Notes: generated from the letters alone by a model not told the origin. A DNA stretch of 64,000 nucleotides from Methanospirillum lacunae (GCF_003173355.1 NZ_QGMY01000006.1:62001-126000), one strand, 5' to 3'. Positions 16,613 to 26,953 are shown, counted from the stretch's first letter. Translations and numbers: made by a program.

Positions 16613-18856
16613 TTAATTTGGCCATAATACCACTTTGGGAACGTAACTGAATACTCCCTGACGTACCTGAACATATCCGGTCCAGTCATGGTATCCGTCT
16701 TTAGTAACATGAACCTGCCTTATCCCTGCCGGTACCCCAACGGATTGAAGAGGGGTTACTCCCAGGTATGCTCCATCAACATACACCAGTGCATCTGATG
16801 GAGTAGAGGATATCCAGATCATACCATTCGGTCCTGAAACTCTTCCTCCATTTGTTACAATGAAACCAGGTTTTCGAATGATGTCTGATCTTCCAGTTGA
16901 ATCAGTTACCTCTAATGTCACGGTATATCTGCCAATCCCGCTGTATGTATGAACCGGATTTTGCTCGTGAGAGACTGACCCGTCACCAAAATTCCAGTTC
17001 CAATGGGTTGGTTGTCCAGAACTGGTATCAGTGAATAAAACAGAGAGCGGAGGAACTCCCTGGGTGACATTTCCATCAAAACCGGCGGTTAGTGGATGAC
17101 TCCACACTGCCAGCGGGAGATAATCGGTCTGGCCGGGAGCAAGAGTGAATGAACCAGTACAAATACCATCTCCCCGATCTGCATGTGTCTGGGAGAAACC
17201 GGTGCTATTCGGAGTTGCCCAGAAGTTTCCACCAAGGTTGGGTCCCCCTACAATGTTGGTTCCTGATGTGAGCGAGATGTTCCAGATGTTATTCTGGCTA
17301 TACTGATCAATGAGAACGTTGGCCGAGTTATTGAAAATATTATTATACAGTATTGTATTTGTGATTGTATTTGCAATCAAACCAGACTGCTGGTTTTCTG
17401 AAATCGTATTCCCCGAAATGTTACCTATCGTTACATTCCGCAAAAAGAGACCATCGTAATTATGGGTGATTCTTGAATTTTTAACTGAAAAATCGAACGT
17501 ATTCTGGATAGCAATTCCTGCTTTATCAAAATAACTCCATTCTGATGAAAGCAGTCCGTTTTTGGTTACCAAAACGTCATCAAGGATAACATGGGAAGAG
17601 TTGCTAATTCCAATCCCAAAATCACTCGTATTTGAGACAGAACTCTTTTTTATATCAACCTTATCACAACCCGATGCCATAATCCCGGGAATCGGATATG
17701 GATAGAGATCTGATCGTGCATCTTTTACCGATGAACCGGTAATTGTGATTGGAGTTGAGTTATAGATCCATAACCCACTGAGTGTTGGGTTTTTTATTGA
17801 AATATTGGAGAAAGAAAGGTTCACTCCATCCTGAATATCTGTCCCATCCCAATTTCCTATAAATGATGAGTTTGAAAAAGACCCATTCTGAACAGAGAGA
17901 GCAACCATACCATACATGGAACGTGCATCTGAAATGTTCTCTATATGAATCTGATTATCCCAAACAAACTGGTATCCGATATAGGAATTGTTTACGCTGA
18001 TATTCTGTACTGTAACATTTCTGCAATTTGCGATGATGATCATCGCTGGTTCTGTATCGGTCTGGACAGTAAAATCAGACTGGTTTGAATAGTATACGAT
18101 TGGCTTACCATCTACCAGGTTTGATCTGTCAATATGATGGAGGAAGTGTGGCAATGTATATCCCTGGATATCAAAGCAGATCGTGGTATTATACACCTGA
18201 TTATTCTGAACAGTGTAATTCGTCCCTAAAATTTTAATACCACTTCTCTGATTCTGAACGACATTTCCAATGATCTGGTTATTATCACCTGATGCCTGAA
18301 TTCCAACCCTGCCACCGGTATGAGTGGTATTATAGATTGCTCCTGAGAGTGCCGCGTAAACAATTCCTCTCCAGCTCTGGTTTGTTCTGAAATTTTGTAT
18401 TACAACCCCCTGGTATGTAGAATTACTATCGGATTGAACAACAACTCCTTTTGTTTCTGAAAGATCATTTCCAAAAAAAGTATGCCCGTTTCCATCAAGG
18501 ATGACATTTGAAGAGACAATTGTAACTCCCGTTTCAGAAGTATTCAAAGCAGTGTAATCATTTGAGATGCGATAATATCCAGGACAGGTAATTGTCGCAG
18601 GCATACTGATATCCATCCATGATCCTGGTGAGGATGAACAGACATCCGGGACATTTTCCATACTTGAAAGAGCAGACGGATTTGTTTCAACATCAGGTTC
18701 AGAAGAACCCTGATTCACGTACTTGTTATTATTGGCTAAAACCTTGGTATACAGATCGTGTCCAGAGGTACTATCCATTCGGTCAGCAGATACAGCTAAC
18801 CCCCCACATCCGAAAAGGATGAAAATCAGGAGTATTATCCAGATATTCCTTTGCAT
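16613..18856 (-). CDS. NosD-like beta-helix surface protein with PKD and PEGA domains
   Basis: A protein of 747 residues from the ATG at 18856, which follows a GGTGGGG ribosome site and starts a signal peptide (MQRNIWIILLIFILFGCGG). Residues about 90-560 are a right-handed parallel beta-helix of NosD/CASH type, with many N-x-I/V-x-x-N-x-I rungs (GNVVQNQRSGIKILGTNYTV). A PKD domain follows near 585-665 (FTDTSSGQPTHWNWNFGDGS). A PEGA domain ends the protein near 680-747 (STPSDALVYVDGAYLGVTPL). All parts are extracellular; carbohydrate or S-layer binding is likely, copper chaperone activity is not implied. Confidence 0.85.
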   Translation of the reverse strand: MQRNIWIILLIFILFGCGGLAVSADRMDSTSGHDLYTKVLANNNKYVNQGSSEPDVETNPSALSSMENVPDVCSSSPGSWMDISMPATITCPGYYRISNDYTALNTSETGVTIVSSNVILDGNGHTFFGNDLSETKGVVVQSDSNSTYQGVVIQNFRTNQSWRGIVYAALSGAIYNTTHTGGRVGIQASGDNNQIIGNVVQNQRSGIKILGTNYTVQNNQVYNTTICFDIQGYTLPHFLHHIDRSNLVDGKPIVYYSNQSDFTVQTDTEPAMIIIANCRNVTVQNISVNNSYIGYQFVWDNQIHIENISDARSMYGMVALSVQNGSFSNSSFIGNWDGTDIQDGVNLSFSNISIKNPTLSGLWIYNSTPITITGSSVKDARSDLYPYPIPGIMASGCDKVDIKKSSVSNTSDFGIGISNSSHVILDDVLVTKNGLLSSEWSYFDKAGIAIQNTFDFSVKNSRITHNYDGLFLRNVTIGNISGNTISENQQSGLIANTITNTILYNNIFNNSANVLIDQYSQNNIWNISLTSGTNIVGGPNLGGNFWATPNSTGFSQTHADRGDGICTGSFTLAPGQTDYLPLAVWSHPLTAGFDGNVTQGVPPLSVLFTDTSSGQPTHWNWNFGDGSVSHEQNPVHTYSGIGRYTVTLEVTDSTGRSDIIRKPGFIVTNGGRVSGPNGMIWISSTPSDALVYVDGAYLGVTPLQSVGVPAGIRQVHVTKDGYHDWTGYVQVRQGVFSYVPKVVLWPN

Positions 18857-18877
18857 ATGAACCCCACCACTGAGCAA

Positions 18878-19572
18878 AGTATTGCACAGGTATTGCCCAA
18901 TATATATCAGATAGAATATAAATCTACGTGAATGTAAACAACCAGGGTGAACATCCGGGGTTCAATCATATAGGCTGAACAGTGAAAAAATTCCTCACTA
19001 CAAAAAAAAGAAGATATTTTCCGATCTTTGGGTGATTACACCATCATTGGTTCGTCCGCGGGAATGGAGGAAATATCATGAGTCTAAGAACCGATGATAT
19101 CCTTGAGATATACCGAATGCCAATAATTAGTGTGATAAGTATGGAATTATAGTTAAAACAGAAAATTTATCGAGCACACATACTTATTACCAGTATATAT
19201 AAGTTTGAACGTGTATCCATTGAGCACCGTTGGTTTTCCTACCGGCCCTATTATTCACACATTTTCAAAATTCACTTAAACAAGGATATAAATGATCCTT
19301 TGTTTATTAGAGTTCTCTTATTGATCTTTTTTGAATGGTATGTTTCAATCTACTCTCAATGAACGGAACTATATGGTACTGAGTCAACCGAGTCTATTAT
19401 TTAAATAAGAAGGTTTCAAAAATATCACAGAGATACAAGAATAACTATTTCCAAGGATATATTATTCACCGAAATGAATTAACAAATAATTAAAAATTAT
19501 ATAGTATACTGATAAACGTATTAAATGGAATTAAGAAATTATTTCCACTAGGATGTATATGAAGGCGCTTAT
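18878..19572. other. AT-rich intergenic region with one small candidate ORF
   Basis: About 695 bp without a supported larger gene. It contains a TATA-like tract (TATATATAAG near 19195) and a 24-codon frame at 19078-19152 with a good GGAGG ribosome site (described separately). The 120 bp before the binding-protein gene at 19573 are very AT-rich and presumably contain its promoter. Confidence 0.4.
19078..19152 (+). CDS. Possible 24-residue small protein
   Basis: ATG at 19078 is preceded by GGAGG at a good distance, and the frame reads MSLRTDDILEIYRMPIISVI before a stop at 19150. The ribosome site is better than that of many genes in the window. The length is too short to judge by composition, and it may be the start of a lost gene. 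Confidence 0.25.
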   Translation: MSLRTDDILEIYRMPIISVISMEL

Positions 19573-20634
19573 ATGGATTTAAGTAGAACTGAAAATGGCA
19601 AACGTATTTTGACATCAATCTTAACAATTTGTATTCTTTCTGTCTTTTGTGTGTGTTCTTACGCATCTCCAACAGAAAATACAAACCAGAGTGGCGGATT
19701 TTCAATAACAGATCTCTCAAATCGGGAAATATCTCTTCCGGGTCCTGTATCCCGCATTACATCACTAAACCCGACTCCCACATACATGGCATGGCGATTG
19801 GCTCCAGATAAGATGACGAGCATTGATATGGTCTCAAAAGCCCTGACATACATGTTGTCTCCTGAAGACCAGAAGAAAGTCTTAGCATTGCCAGTCACCG
19901 GGGTGTATTTCAAGGGTCTTAATAATGAGCAGATAATCTCTCTCAAACCAGATGTTGTTGTTACATTGACAAAGGACCCAAATATCGATAAGGAACAGGA
20001 CACTTTCAACATTCCGGTTGCAGCAGTTGATAAAGATACACTGGATTCATTTGCTGACTCATACAGGTTTATGGGGAAACTGTTAGGAAATGAAAAGGAA
20101 GGAGATGAGTTAGGAGATTACTGGGATGATCTCATAAAAAAAGTCACCAGCCAGGTTTCTACAATTCCTGAAAGTAAAAAACTCAAAGTCTACTATGCCG
20201 GAGGTTCACCAGATAGTACTACCGGATCAAAAACTATCATATCCTCTGTAATCAGGGATGCTGGTGGAATAGTATACCCGGATGCTGTCACATTAACTGC
20301 AGATCCATCAGATGAGACAATAAAAGTCCCTGTTGAAGATGTGCTAAAGTGGAATCCAGATGTCATTATAACCCACAGTTCAAATCTCAGTTCACAAATA
20401 AAAACTGATTCAGCATGGAAAGACACCTCTGCAGTTAAGAATAACCGGGTTTATTCAATACCAAAGTACGCCATTCCAGATGGAATTACTGCTGCAATAG
20501 GGCTGGTCTGGGCTGCTGATACACTCTATCCTGAACAGACCCAGTTGGATTACAAGAAGGAAATTCGTGACTTCTATCAAAACTTCTTACAGGTATCAGA
20601 CTTAACAGACGAACAGATATCACAGGAAAATTAG
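19573..20634 (+). CDS. ABC transporter substrate-binding protein, iron/cobalamin type
   Basis: A 353-residue protein with a signal peptide (about residues 10-31, ending CVCSYASP). The mature part has the periplasmic-binding fold of the FepB/BtuF group: SITDLSNREISLPGPVSRITSLNPTPTY at the start, then SLKPDVVVTL near 117-127, and later VLKWNPDVIITHS near 256-268. It would bind an iron chelate, heme or corrinoid outside the cell. No permease or ATPase gene is adjacent, so it is an orphan that must share a transporter encoded elsewhere. A terminator-like hairpin follows the stop. Confidence 0.82.
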   Translation: MDLSRTENGKRILTSILTICILSVFCVCSYASPTENTNQSGGFSITDLSNREISLPGPVSRITSLNPTPTYMAWRLAPDKMTSIDMVSKALTYMLSPEDQKKVLALPVTGVYFKGLNNEQIISLKPDVVVTLTKDPNIDKEQDTFNIPVAAVDKDTLDSFADSYRFMGKLLGNEKEGDELGDYWDDLIKKVTSQVSTIPESKKLKVYYAGGSPDSTTGSKTIISSVIRDAGGIVYPDAVTLTADPSDETIKVPVEDVLKWNPDVIITHSSNLSSQIKTDSAWKDTSAVKNNRVYSIPKYAIPDGITAAIGLVWAADTLYPEQTQLDYKKEIRDFYQNFLQVSDLTDEQISQEN

Positions 20635-20651
20635 AACGTTCTATCAGAAAT

Positions 20652-20684
20652 ATGGGAGTTTTACTTCCCATTTTTCGTTTTTAT
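20652..20684 (+). terminator. Hairpin plus T-run after the binding-protein gene
   Basis: ATGGGA (20652-20657) pairs with TCCCAT (20666-20671) and is followed by TTTTCGTTTTT. It lies 18 bp after the stop codon and before the convergent methyltransferase gene. Confidence 0.5.
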
Positions 20685-20694
20685 TGTAGACAAA

Positions 20695-21543
20695 TTAAGA
20701 CCCTGTGCCTGGTTTTCTTCCCCATATGGTGAATACCATATCGCTGACATACATGGAATTATTCCGGTTGCGTTCTTCTATTAACCGTTGTTCAAGTGTC
20801 TCAATGTCAATCTCCTCTTCGGTAGCGACACCGTTTTGAATAATCCGGGGAAGCATGGCACGTATAATAGTTGCTGTGGGATATGAAGTTTGAGGAGTCT
20901 GGATGATGGCTTCAGCCCGTATATGTTCAACTATAAGTCCTGCCTGCTTTATTATTTTATCCAGGTTAAATCCGATGTGCAAATCAGCACCCTCACGCTT
21001 TATGGTCTCCGAAATCCACCTGTTCACTTCTTCCTGAAGTGGTAGTGGAGTAATCCTGCCCGGAACCATTGTTGCATCATGTTCAAGAAGAGCGACAATA
21101 CCTCCTGGACGAAGCATGCCTGATATCTTTTTGATAGCCTCAACAGGATCCTGGAGATACATGATAACCCGTCTGGAGACAGCAGCATCAAAGAGATCCT
21201 GCATCGGAGTAAGCGACATGATATCACACACTGAAAATGAGATGTTTGAGATGCTGAGTTCGTTCACCCGATTTTGAGCAAATTCAATAGAAGGTGCATC
21301 ATGGTCAATGCCGAGAACCATACCCGTTTCTCCAGTTAGTTTAGAAACCAACAGTGATACATCGCCCCTGCCACAACCGACATCAAGGACCTTCATTCCC
21401 GGACCTATACCGGCATCGACAAACATCCGGTTCAACATATCTTCAACAGAATCTGTCAGAGACGTAATCTGATTTGGTTTTGACATCATCTTCTGTATGA
21501 TTTTGCCGGATTTATAGGTGATATAATCCGAGTAGTTTTTCAA
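20695..21543 (-). CDS. Class I SAM-dependent methyltransferase
   Basis: A 282-residue protein with the Rossmann-type SAM site VLDVGCGRGDVSLL near residues 53-66, an acidic loop end GIDHD near 79-83, and motif IV-like FDAAVSRRVIMYLQDP near 118-133, followed by GGIVALLEHD. It resembles UbiE/COQ5 or Methyltransf_11 enzymes acting on small molecules. The substrate cannot be read from the sequence. It shares direction with the amidohydrolase gene 42 bp upstream and may be co-transcribed. Confidence 0.85.
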   Translation of the reverse strand: MKNYSDYITYKSGKIIQKMMSKPNQITSLTDSVEDMLNRMFVDAGIGPGMKVLDVGCGRGDVSLLVSKLTGETGMVLGIDHDAPSIEFAQNRVNELSISNISFSVCDIMSLTPMQDLFDAAVSRRVIMYLQDPVEAIKKISGMLRPGGIVALLEHDATMVPGRITPLPLQEEVNRWISETIKREGADLHIGFNLDKIIKQAGLIVEHIRAEAIIQTPQTSYPTATIIRAMLPRIIQNGVATEEEIDIETLEQRLIEERNRNNSMYVSDMVFTIWGRKPGTGS

Positions 21544-21585
21544 AGGACCTTTGAGAAAAAAGATGTAATCATCAGAATAGGAGGA

Positions 21586-22386
21586 TCATACCCTGATACA
21601 CTCATAGAAATTTTTCAATACATTCCAGATTCTCTCCCGTAACCTGATTGCCCGCTGTTCTATAGTTTCTAATCCCGGAGTTGCTGTATCTGGTTCATAT
21701 AGCGTCCGGTTGATCTCGATCTGAATCCAGGGAATGCTCTTCCGCCAGAAATGGGCATTTGAAATGAACCCACCTGAAAATGGTTTATTTAATGATACAG
21801 CGTTTTCAGAGGGGAATTCTTTTCTAAAACATTCGGCCAGCATGCGGATCCATTCTTGACTACATGTCACAAGTGTTCCTTCTCTCTCACGCCCATGACT
21901 GTCACCGTTATTTCCAAGACAGATCAGAGGACGACATTTCCCAGCATCTTTCTGGTTTTCAGATCCTACCGGGACCATTGAATGACAGTCAAATGCTATC
22001 TTGACAGGGAGCTCATCAAGGTATTCGTCAATTTTCTGATGATAGGGAAAATAATGGGAGAGGACCATGGTATGGATGAGATGCATGTCCGGTACTTCTC
22101 CGGATTTATAGATATCTCGGTTATCAAATGTTTTTGTCTTTATTACTCCATCAGGATCATGAAGAGGAACCGGAAGAGGAGGACGATTCAGATCCACGAT
22201 CATCCGAGAGACTGGGGTGTCGATATATGCTGCAACACGGTTTTGAAACCCAAAAATAGTCCTGGTTAAGGGATCTGAATAAAATGCAAGGTCATCTTCA
22301 GTGAGGAGTAATCGTGACCTGACAGACTCAACAATTTCAGTACCACCATGGGGAACAGAGATCAGAAGCGGAAGATTGGTACTCAT
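21586..22386 (-). CDS. N-formylglutamate amidohydrolase family protein
   Basis: A 266-residue protein with the family marks LLISVPHGGTEI near 6-17, VDLNRPPLP near 84-92 and FDCHSMVPVGS near 153-163, followed by a late ...WIQIEINRTLYE segment near 210-221. In bacteria the family hydrolyses N-formylglutamate in histidine breakdown. No histidine-degradation gene is nearby, so another N-formyl or N-acyl amino acid may be the substrate. A perfect 12-bp palindrome ATAGATATCTAT (22385-22396) overlaps the start codon. Confidence 0.8.
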   Translation of the reverse strand: MSTNLPLLISVPHGGTEIVESVRSRLLLTEDDLAFYSDPLTRTIFGFQNRVAAYIDTPVSRMIVDLNRPPLPVPLHDPDGVIKTKTFDNRDIYKSGEVPDMHLIHTMVLSHYFPYHQKIDEYLDELPVKIAFDCHSMVPVGSENQKDAGKCRPLICLGNNGDSHGREREGTLVTCSQEWIRMLAECFRKEFPSENAVSLNKPFSGGFISNAHFWRKSIPWIQIEINRTLYEPDTATPGLETIEQRAIRLRERIWNVLKNFYECIRV

Positions 22387-22396
22387 AGATATCTAT

Positions 22397-22728
22397 AGAT
22401 GAATATTGACGGGATCAGGGTTATATTGCATCGTGCAACTCTTATGAATGAATATATACGGAGGTTGTTGTCTGGTTGTAGAGACAGTGGATTTCAAAGA
22501 ATACGACTACTATACAGCATTAAATGGACACAAACGTTCAGGTTTCCATCCAGCACTATCCATTAATGGTATAAGACTCTAAACATGATTCATTGTACCA
22601 AATAGAGTTAGATTACAACAATTAAAATAATAAGGACTATTCCAAACATTTCATTTATAGAATTTACTATTATTGCCAGTCAAATTACTAAAACCGGCAT
22701 TATTGCTCATTGATCACAATGCAGGAAC
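22397..22728. other. Intergenic stretch with no visible feature
   Basis: A 332-bp AT-rich region between two leftward genes. It holds no open frame of note. It should contain the promoter of the amidohydrolase and the end of the sensor transcript. Confidence 0.4.
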
Positions 22729-24762
22729 TCATGACTTGTACTGTAATACTAAAGACTCATCTTCCTTATTAGAATTATACACGTTGTTTGCATGTTTAGT
22801 CAGGAAGATTCTGACCTTTTCAGAATATAGGTATCCTTTATCCAATTGATCAATGAGTTTATCGATGTGAATTATCTGGTCCTGAAGGATCTTCCCATTC
22901 TTATCTCCAACCTCTTCAGCGATAAATTGCATGACAGTGAGGGGATTTCTGATCTGGTCATTTAAGGCTGCTAGTGTCTCAAGATTCTTATCAATCTGAT
23001 TGAGTGCACTATTTAATTTCGCCTCTGCCTCTTTTCGTTCGGTAATATCACGACTCACTCCTATGATTTCAACAGCATTTCCATAGTCATCAGCAACAAG
23101 GGTCGTAACAGCTTCAGTAGGAACCGTTGATCCATCTTTACATCTCTGAAAAATCTCAGTAACCCAAACCCGGGCTGATTCGTCACCAGATTTAAATTGT
23201 GATAATCGAAGTGGTAATGTTGTATTTACAAAATCATATGATTCCTCAGTCAGCATTTCTTCAAAAGATTGATTTATAACCTCCTTATCAGTAAATCCTC
23301 TCATTTTAAAGACTGAAGGGCTCACGAACCTGAGTCTCTGCTCTGCGAGGCTATAGATCCAGATAACATCTGCAGAATTTTCAGATATCAACTTATACTG
23401 TGCATCTCTTTCATTGAGTGCAATCTCTGCTATTTTTTCATGGGTAACATCACGGTTGCTCGACCGCCATCCTAAATTCTCACCAGTGGAGAGAATTATT
23501 GGTTGACAGATATGGTGTATCCATTTCGTTGAACCGTTTCGATGAATAATCCGGACATATATCGAAAGCCGGGATGAGGATTTATACTTATTATCCAAAT
23601 GCTCTTTCCACAGTTCCCGATCTTCAGGATGAACTATTTCTGAAAAAAAATCTTTTTTCTGATAAAACTCTTCAGCAGAATAACCGGTAAGCCAGATACT
23701 TGAAGGCCCGATATAGACATAGTTCCCTTGAGGATCCTCCCATATCTCCAAATCATATGTATAATCGGCAAGAATTCGAAGCTTTTCTTCGTTTTTCTTT
23801 AGATCAGAATAAGCCTTTGTTAGTTCACAATTGACATTTGAAAGATCTAGTACAGACTTATCACGCTCCTTTTCAGCGTGCTCTATGATTCGTCCAATCT
23901 GTCGCGAGAGCAGGGTAATAATTACTGTAACTACTCCGGTAGAACCAAGTGCGACAATTCCTGACAAAAAAACCGGATTGATTGAGGAGTGGGTGAGAAG
24001 AATTGAAAACACCAATCCTTCAATTAATACAAAGAGGAGTATTACTGGAAGAAACGTTCGTAAAAGAAGTGACTGAATTGAAGCTCCAAAAAATATCTCT
24101 GCAAAGATAGTATCTTCCTTTCTTGAGTAAAAAAGAGCAAACCCTCCAAAAAGAAAAGCAAGGCCGGTTGCAAAGGCTACCGGAACTTCTGTACCTCCAT
24201 AGAAAAAGGGAGTATTATACAAGTAGCCGAAAGAAATAATCAGGCCTGTTATTGCAATAGGGATTGCCAACACTGCAGATATATCAAGAATGAATCTATG
24301 GCTGGATAAGCCAGTCAATAGTGAGATTGAGGTGAGAATAAAAATTATGGCAGTTACAGGAGAAGTCTTTGCCACAGGAAACCCTGCAACCATATCAGTA
24401 TTATGAAAAAGTATTTCATTGATATCAGGAATAAAAAAGAATACTCCATGCGATAAACTGATGACACTCACTCCGAAAATAATAGACAAACCAGTGATGG
24501 ATGCCCAGAATTTTGTTTGCTTAGATAAGGATGAAAATTGGAGAATGAGCACTATCGAAAATAGAAAAAAGAGTAGAGCAGTAAGAGGTGCCATCGGAAC
24601 ATAATCCGGACCAAAACTGATCACCTTCCATCGTCCGAAGATGTATGCAATAAGAGTAACAACTGAAATTATTATGATGACTATTGAAGAAAGGATGACC
24701 GGATTCAGGAGCGAAGTCCTCATATCAGATAAATTTATTTCACTCACTACATTATCTGACAT
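22729..24762 (-). CDS. Membrane PAS sensor with kinase-like dimerisation helix, no ATPase domain
   Basis: A 677-residue protein. Residues about 20-300 contain seven to eight membrane helices in a MASE-like sensor region, then a coiled coil (DLSNVNCELTKAYSDLKKNEEK). PAS domain 1 is about 330-455 (PAS_3-like, FFSEIVHPEDRELWKEHL) and PAS domain 2 about 460-585 (ENSADVIWIYSLAEQ...GVSRDITERKEAE). The end (about 598-677) has AALNDQIRNPLT, an H-box with Asp602 where the His should be, and no HATPase_c. It is a close relative of the tail of the PAS protein at 1356-2078. Confidence 0.85.
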   Translation of the reverse strand: MSDNVVSEINLSDMRTSLLNPVILSSIVIIIISVVTLIAYIFGRWKVISFGPDYVPMAPLTALLFFLFSIVLILQFSSLSKQTKFWASITGLSIIFGVSVISLSHGVFFFIPDINEILFHNTDMVAGFPVAKTSPVTAIIFILTSISLLTGLSSHRFILDISAVLAIPIAITGLIISFGYLYNTPFFYGGTEVPVAFATGLAFLFGGFALFYSRKEDTIFAEIFFGASIQSLLLRTFLPVILLFVLIEGLVFSILLTHSSINPVFLSGIVALGSTGVVTVIITLLSRQIGRIIEHAEKERDKSVLDLSNVNCELTKAYSDLKKNEEKLRILADYTYDLEIWEDPQGNYVYIGPSSIWLTGYSAEEFYQKKDFFSEIVHPEDRELWKEHLDNKYKSSSRLSIYVRIIHRNGSTKWIHHICQPIILSTGENLGWRSSNRDVTHEKIAEIALNERDAQYKLISENSADVIWIYSLAEQRLRFVSPSVFKMRGFTDKEVINQSFEEMLTEESYDFVNTTLPLRLSQFKSGDESARVWVTEIFQRCKDGSTVPTEAVTTLVADDYGNAVEIIGVSRDITERKEAEAKLNSALNQIDKNLETLAALNDQIRNPLTVMQFIAEEVGDKNGKILQDQIIHIDKLIDQLDKGYLYSEKVRIFLTKHANNVYNSNKEDESLVLQYKS

Positions 24763-25011
24763 AGAGACTAGTGCGACGTTGTAGGTATAAATACCTGATT
24801 AAGGTTCTTTTCTCAATAAATTCGCTACATTCACCTACACACCAACAAAGAAACCAGATTGGCCACCACTTTCATATTGAAATATTGATGTCCATCGGCA
24901 CACGGGAGCATTTAAAAGTTAGTATAAGAACATATGTAAAGAACGAGTAAAGTTACAGAGATCTCTTTTTCCGGTCAATATGGTCCATTATGCTATGATA
25001 AGGGATATAAA

Positions 25012-25524
25012 ATGATGCATCTGAAACATAAAAATAAAGATTACCGGCATAATGTCGGAATCTGTCTCTTCAACCAGAAGGGATTGGTGCTTGTCGCAGA
25101 GCGGCGGGACTTTAGAGGTTCATGGCAGATGCCCCAGGGGGGAGTTAAAGCCGGAGAAGAACCTGAAGATGCGGTTTTCAGGGAGATGAAAGAAGAGATC
25201 GGAACTGATAATGGTCGTATAATCTCAAAAATCCCGGGATATTTATGTTATGATTTCCTTGAACCCACACAATATAAGGGTCAGCAACAGGAGTGGTTTG
25301 CCCTGCTCTTTCTGGGGAAGGATGCAGAGATTAATGTTCTGAAAGAGCATAAAGGGAAAGAATCTGAATTTGTGAATTGGAGATGGGTACCACTGCAGGA
25401 AACTGTGGATTTGATAATTCCATTTAAAAAAGATGTGTATATGGTAGTCAGGGATGCATTTACTCCCATCAGCGAGGCATTATCACGTGGAGAGGATGTG
25501 CATGGAGTTACTCTAATATTATGA
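25012..25524 (+). CDS. Nudix hydrolase, RppH-like
   Basis: A 170-residue enzyme. The Nudix box is complete at residues 43-65 (G-x5-E-x7-R-E-M-K-E-E-I-G-T). It is preceded by GSWQMPQGG, typical of the RppH / diadenosine polyphosphate group, and followed by WFALLF and FVNWRWVPLQE, also seen there. It likely removes pyrophosphate from 5'-triphosphate RNA or dinucleoside polyphosphates. It is convergent with the DUF6155-like gene, only 6 bp apart at the stops. Confidence 0.9.
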   Translation: MMHLKHKNKDYRHNVGICLFNQKGLVLVAERRDFRGSWQMPQGGVKAGEEPEDAVFREMKEEIGTDNGRIISKIPGYLCYDFLEPTQYKGQQQEWFALLFLGKDAEINVLKEHKGKESEFVNWRWVPLQETVDLIIPFKKDVYMVVRDAFTPISEALSRGEDVHGVTLIL

Positions 25525-25530
25525 ATACAT

Positions 25531-26070
25531 CTATCCAATATCCTCGATATCATCAATAAGTTCTGATATCTCATCTTCGACTCCATATCCACAATTCTTG
25601 ACATCAACCTGAGCCGTTATAAGCCGATCTTCGATCTCCAGTACATCAATTATTGCAGGGCATGACTTCAGAATAGTAAGCAAATCACTCATTGCAACAC
25701 TGATTGATGAATATTTCGATTCTTCCATCCCTCCATATGTGCTGCAATATTTTACTATCTGCTCAATAAATACAAGTGTCAGATCAGCAGTGCCAATAGG
25801 ATCCCCGGTCGCTTTTTTATAACCTGAAATGATCTTTTTAACCGGTGCAATCCTGGCTTTTCCAAAGCCTCGTTCAGGAAAGAACTCCTGCTTAATCTTC
25901 TTTACCCCATCCTCCAGAAGACCGGCATATGCTTCTTTACCGCCAACTTTTCCCTGCAGGAATACCTTGTTCTCCTTATTCAGAGCATACAGATCATGAA
26001 TGAGAGAGATGAGAGCATCTGCATCAAATCCGGTTAATTGAGTTTTTATGTCTCGCCAGGATACTGTCAT
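25531..26070 (-). CDS. DUF6155-like protein
   Basis: A 179-residue soluble, mostly helical protein. DALISLIHDLYALNKENKVFLQGK at 19-42 and the basic FFPERGFGKARIAPVKKII near 83-101 followed by DLTLVFIEQIVKYCSTYG fit the layout of DUF6155 proteins, which have no known function. No catalytic motif is seen. The assignment is by recollection of the family pattern. Confidence 0.55.
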   Translation of the reverse strand: MTVSWRDIKTQLTGFDADALISLIHDLYALNKENKVFLQGKVGGKEAYAGLLEDGVKKIKQEFFPERGFGKARIAPVKKIISGYKKATGDPIGTADLTLVFIEQIVKYCSTYGGMEESKYSSISVAMSDLLTILKSCPAIIDVLEIEDRLITAQVDVKNCGYGVEDEISELIDDIEDIG

Positions 26071-26227
26071 GGACCTACATATACAGTATGATCTCTCAAA
26101 GATTCAGGATATTGGATGTATAAATAAGGGAGAATGACACTGTAAAACGTTACCGATTCCCATTCAATAAATACTGATTAAAGGCCCTTGTGATAAAATA
26201 TTTACCTCACTCCCGGGGATGTATAGT

Positions 26228-26953
26228 ATGAACCACCTTTTCTTGTTCTGCTGTGTTGTGGTATTAGGTTTTGTTGCCAGCGGGTGTGCCCTGGCTGATA
26301 ATGAGACTCCTCTGGTTGCTGGAAAGACTCTTGCTACCTTGTCAAATGACCAGCCAGAAATCAGTTTGCCATTGGACTCTGGAATCTTCATTGTGTCATT
26401 TCAGGCCCTTGAACCACAGACCATGAAGTTCAACCAGAATACGAAAGACAGTTGGTCAGAATCCACTGAGCTCAAGATCGTGAGTCCTTATAACGGTAGT
26501 ATCGCTTTTGCGATCCCAAAACCAGGAGACTGTACAATTAACATCTCAAGTACAGGTTCTTGGACAGCTCAGGTAAACGAATATGACCTGGCAAGTCCGG
26601 TAAAGGCACCTGTGAACCTGTCTGGATCAGGCACTACAGTTACACAACCAATTACTTTGGAAAAAGGTGAATACTTCTTCCAGAGAGGAGAAACCGGAGA
26701 ATCATCACCGTCATATTACCTCACCTCCTCAAACGGAAGTTATGTCATGGATGAGACCAACTCATATGTCTTACCAGGATTCAGCAGAATCTCTACCGAA
26801 CCATTCAAGATCGTTACCATCACTGAATCTGGAACATATTTCTTAAGTGTCATGGATCTGGAAGAGAATCCCAAGGCATGGAATATGTCCATCTCTTCAG
26901 TACCACCAGCCCCGGTTATGGGACCCGGCCCGGTAATTCGCGAAACAGTATAA
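26228..26953 (+). CDS. Secreted lipoprotein-like beta-rich protein
   Basis: The ATG at 26228 is preferred because GGGG lies 9 bp upstream; the ATG at 26219 abuts that site. Residues 1-20 form a signal peptide ending VASGC, a lipobox-like sequence, so the protein may be lipid-anchored. The mature part of about 220 residues has two beta-sandwich-like modules (TLATLSNDQPEISLPLDSGIFIVSFQ and the later TQPITLEKGEYFFQRG) ending in a Pro-rich tail. The pattern resembles bacterial pre-peptidase C-terminal-type domains, but I cannot place it firmly. Confidence 0.7.
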   Translation: MNHLFLFCCVVVLGFVASGCALADNETPLVAGKTLATLSNDQPEISLPLDSGIFIVSFQALEPQTMKFNQNTKDSWSESTELKIVSPYNGSIAFAIPKPGDCTINISSTGSWTAQVNEYDLASPVKAPVNLSGSGTTVTQPITLEKGEYFFQRGETGESSPSYYLTSSNGSYVMDETNSYVLPGFSRISTEPFKIVTITESGTYFLSVMDLEENPKAWNMSISSVPPAPVMGPGPVIRETV

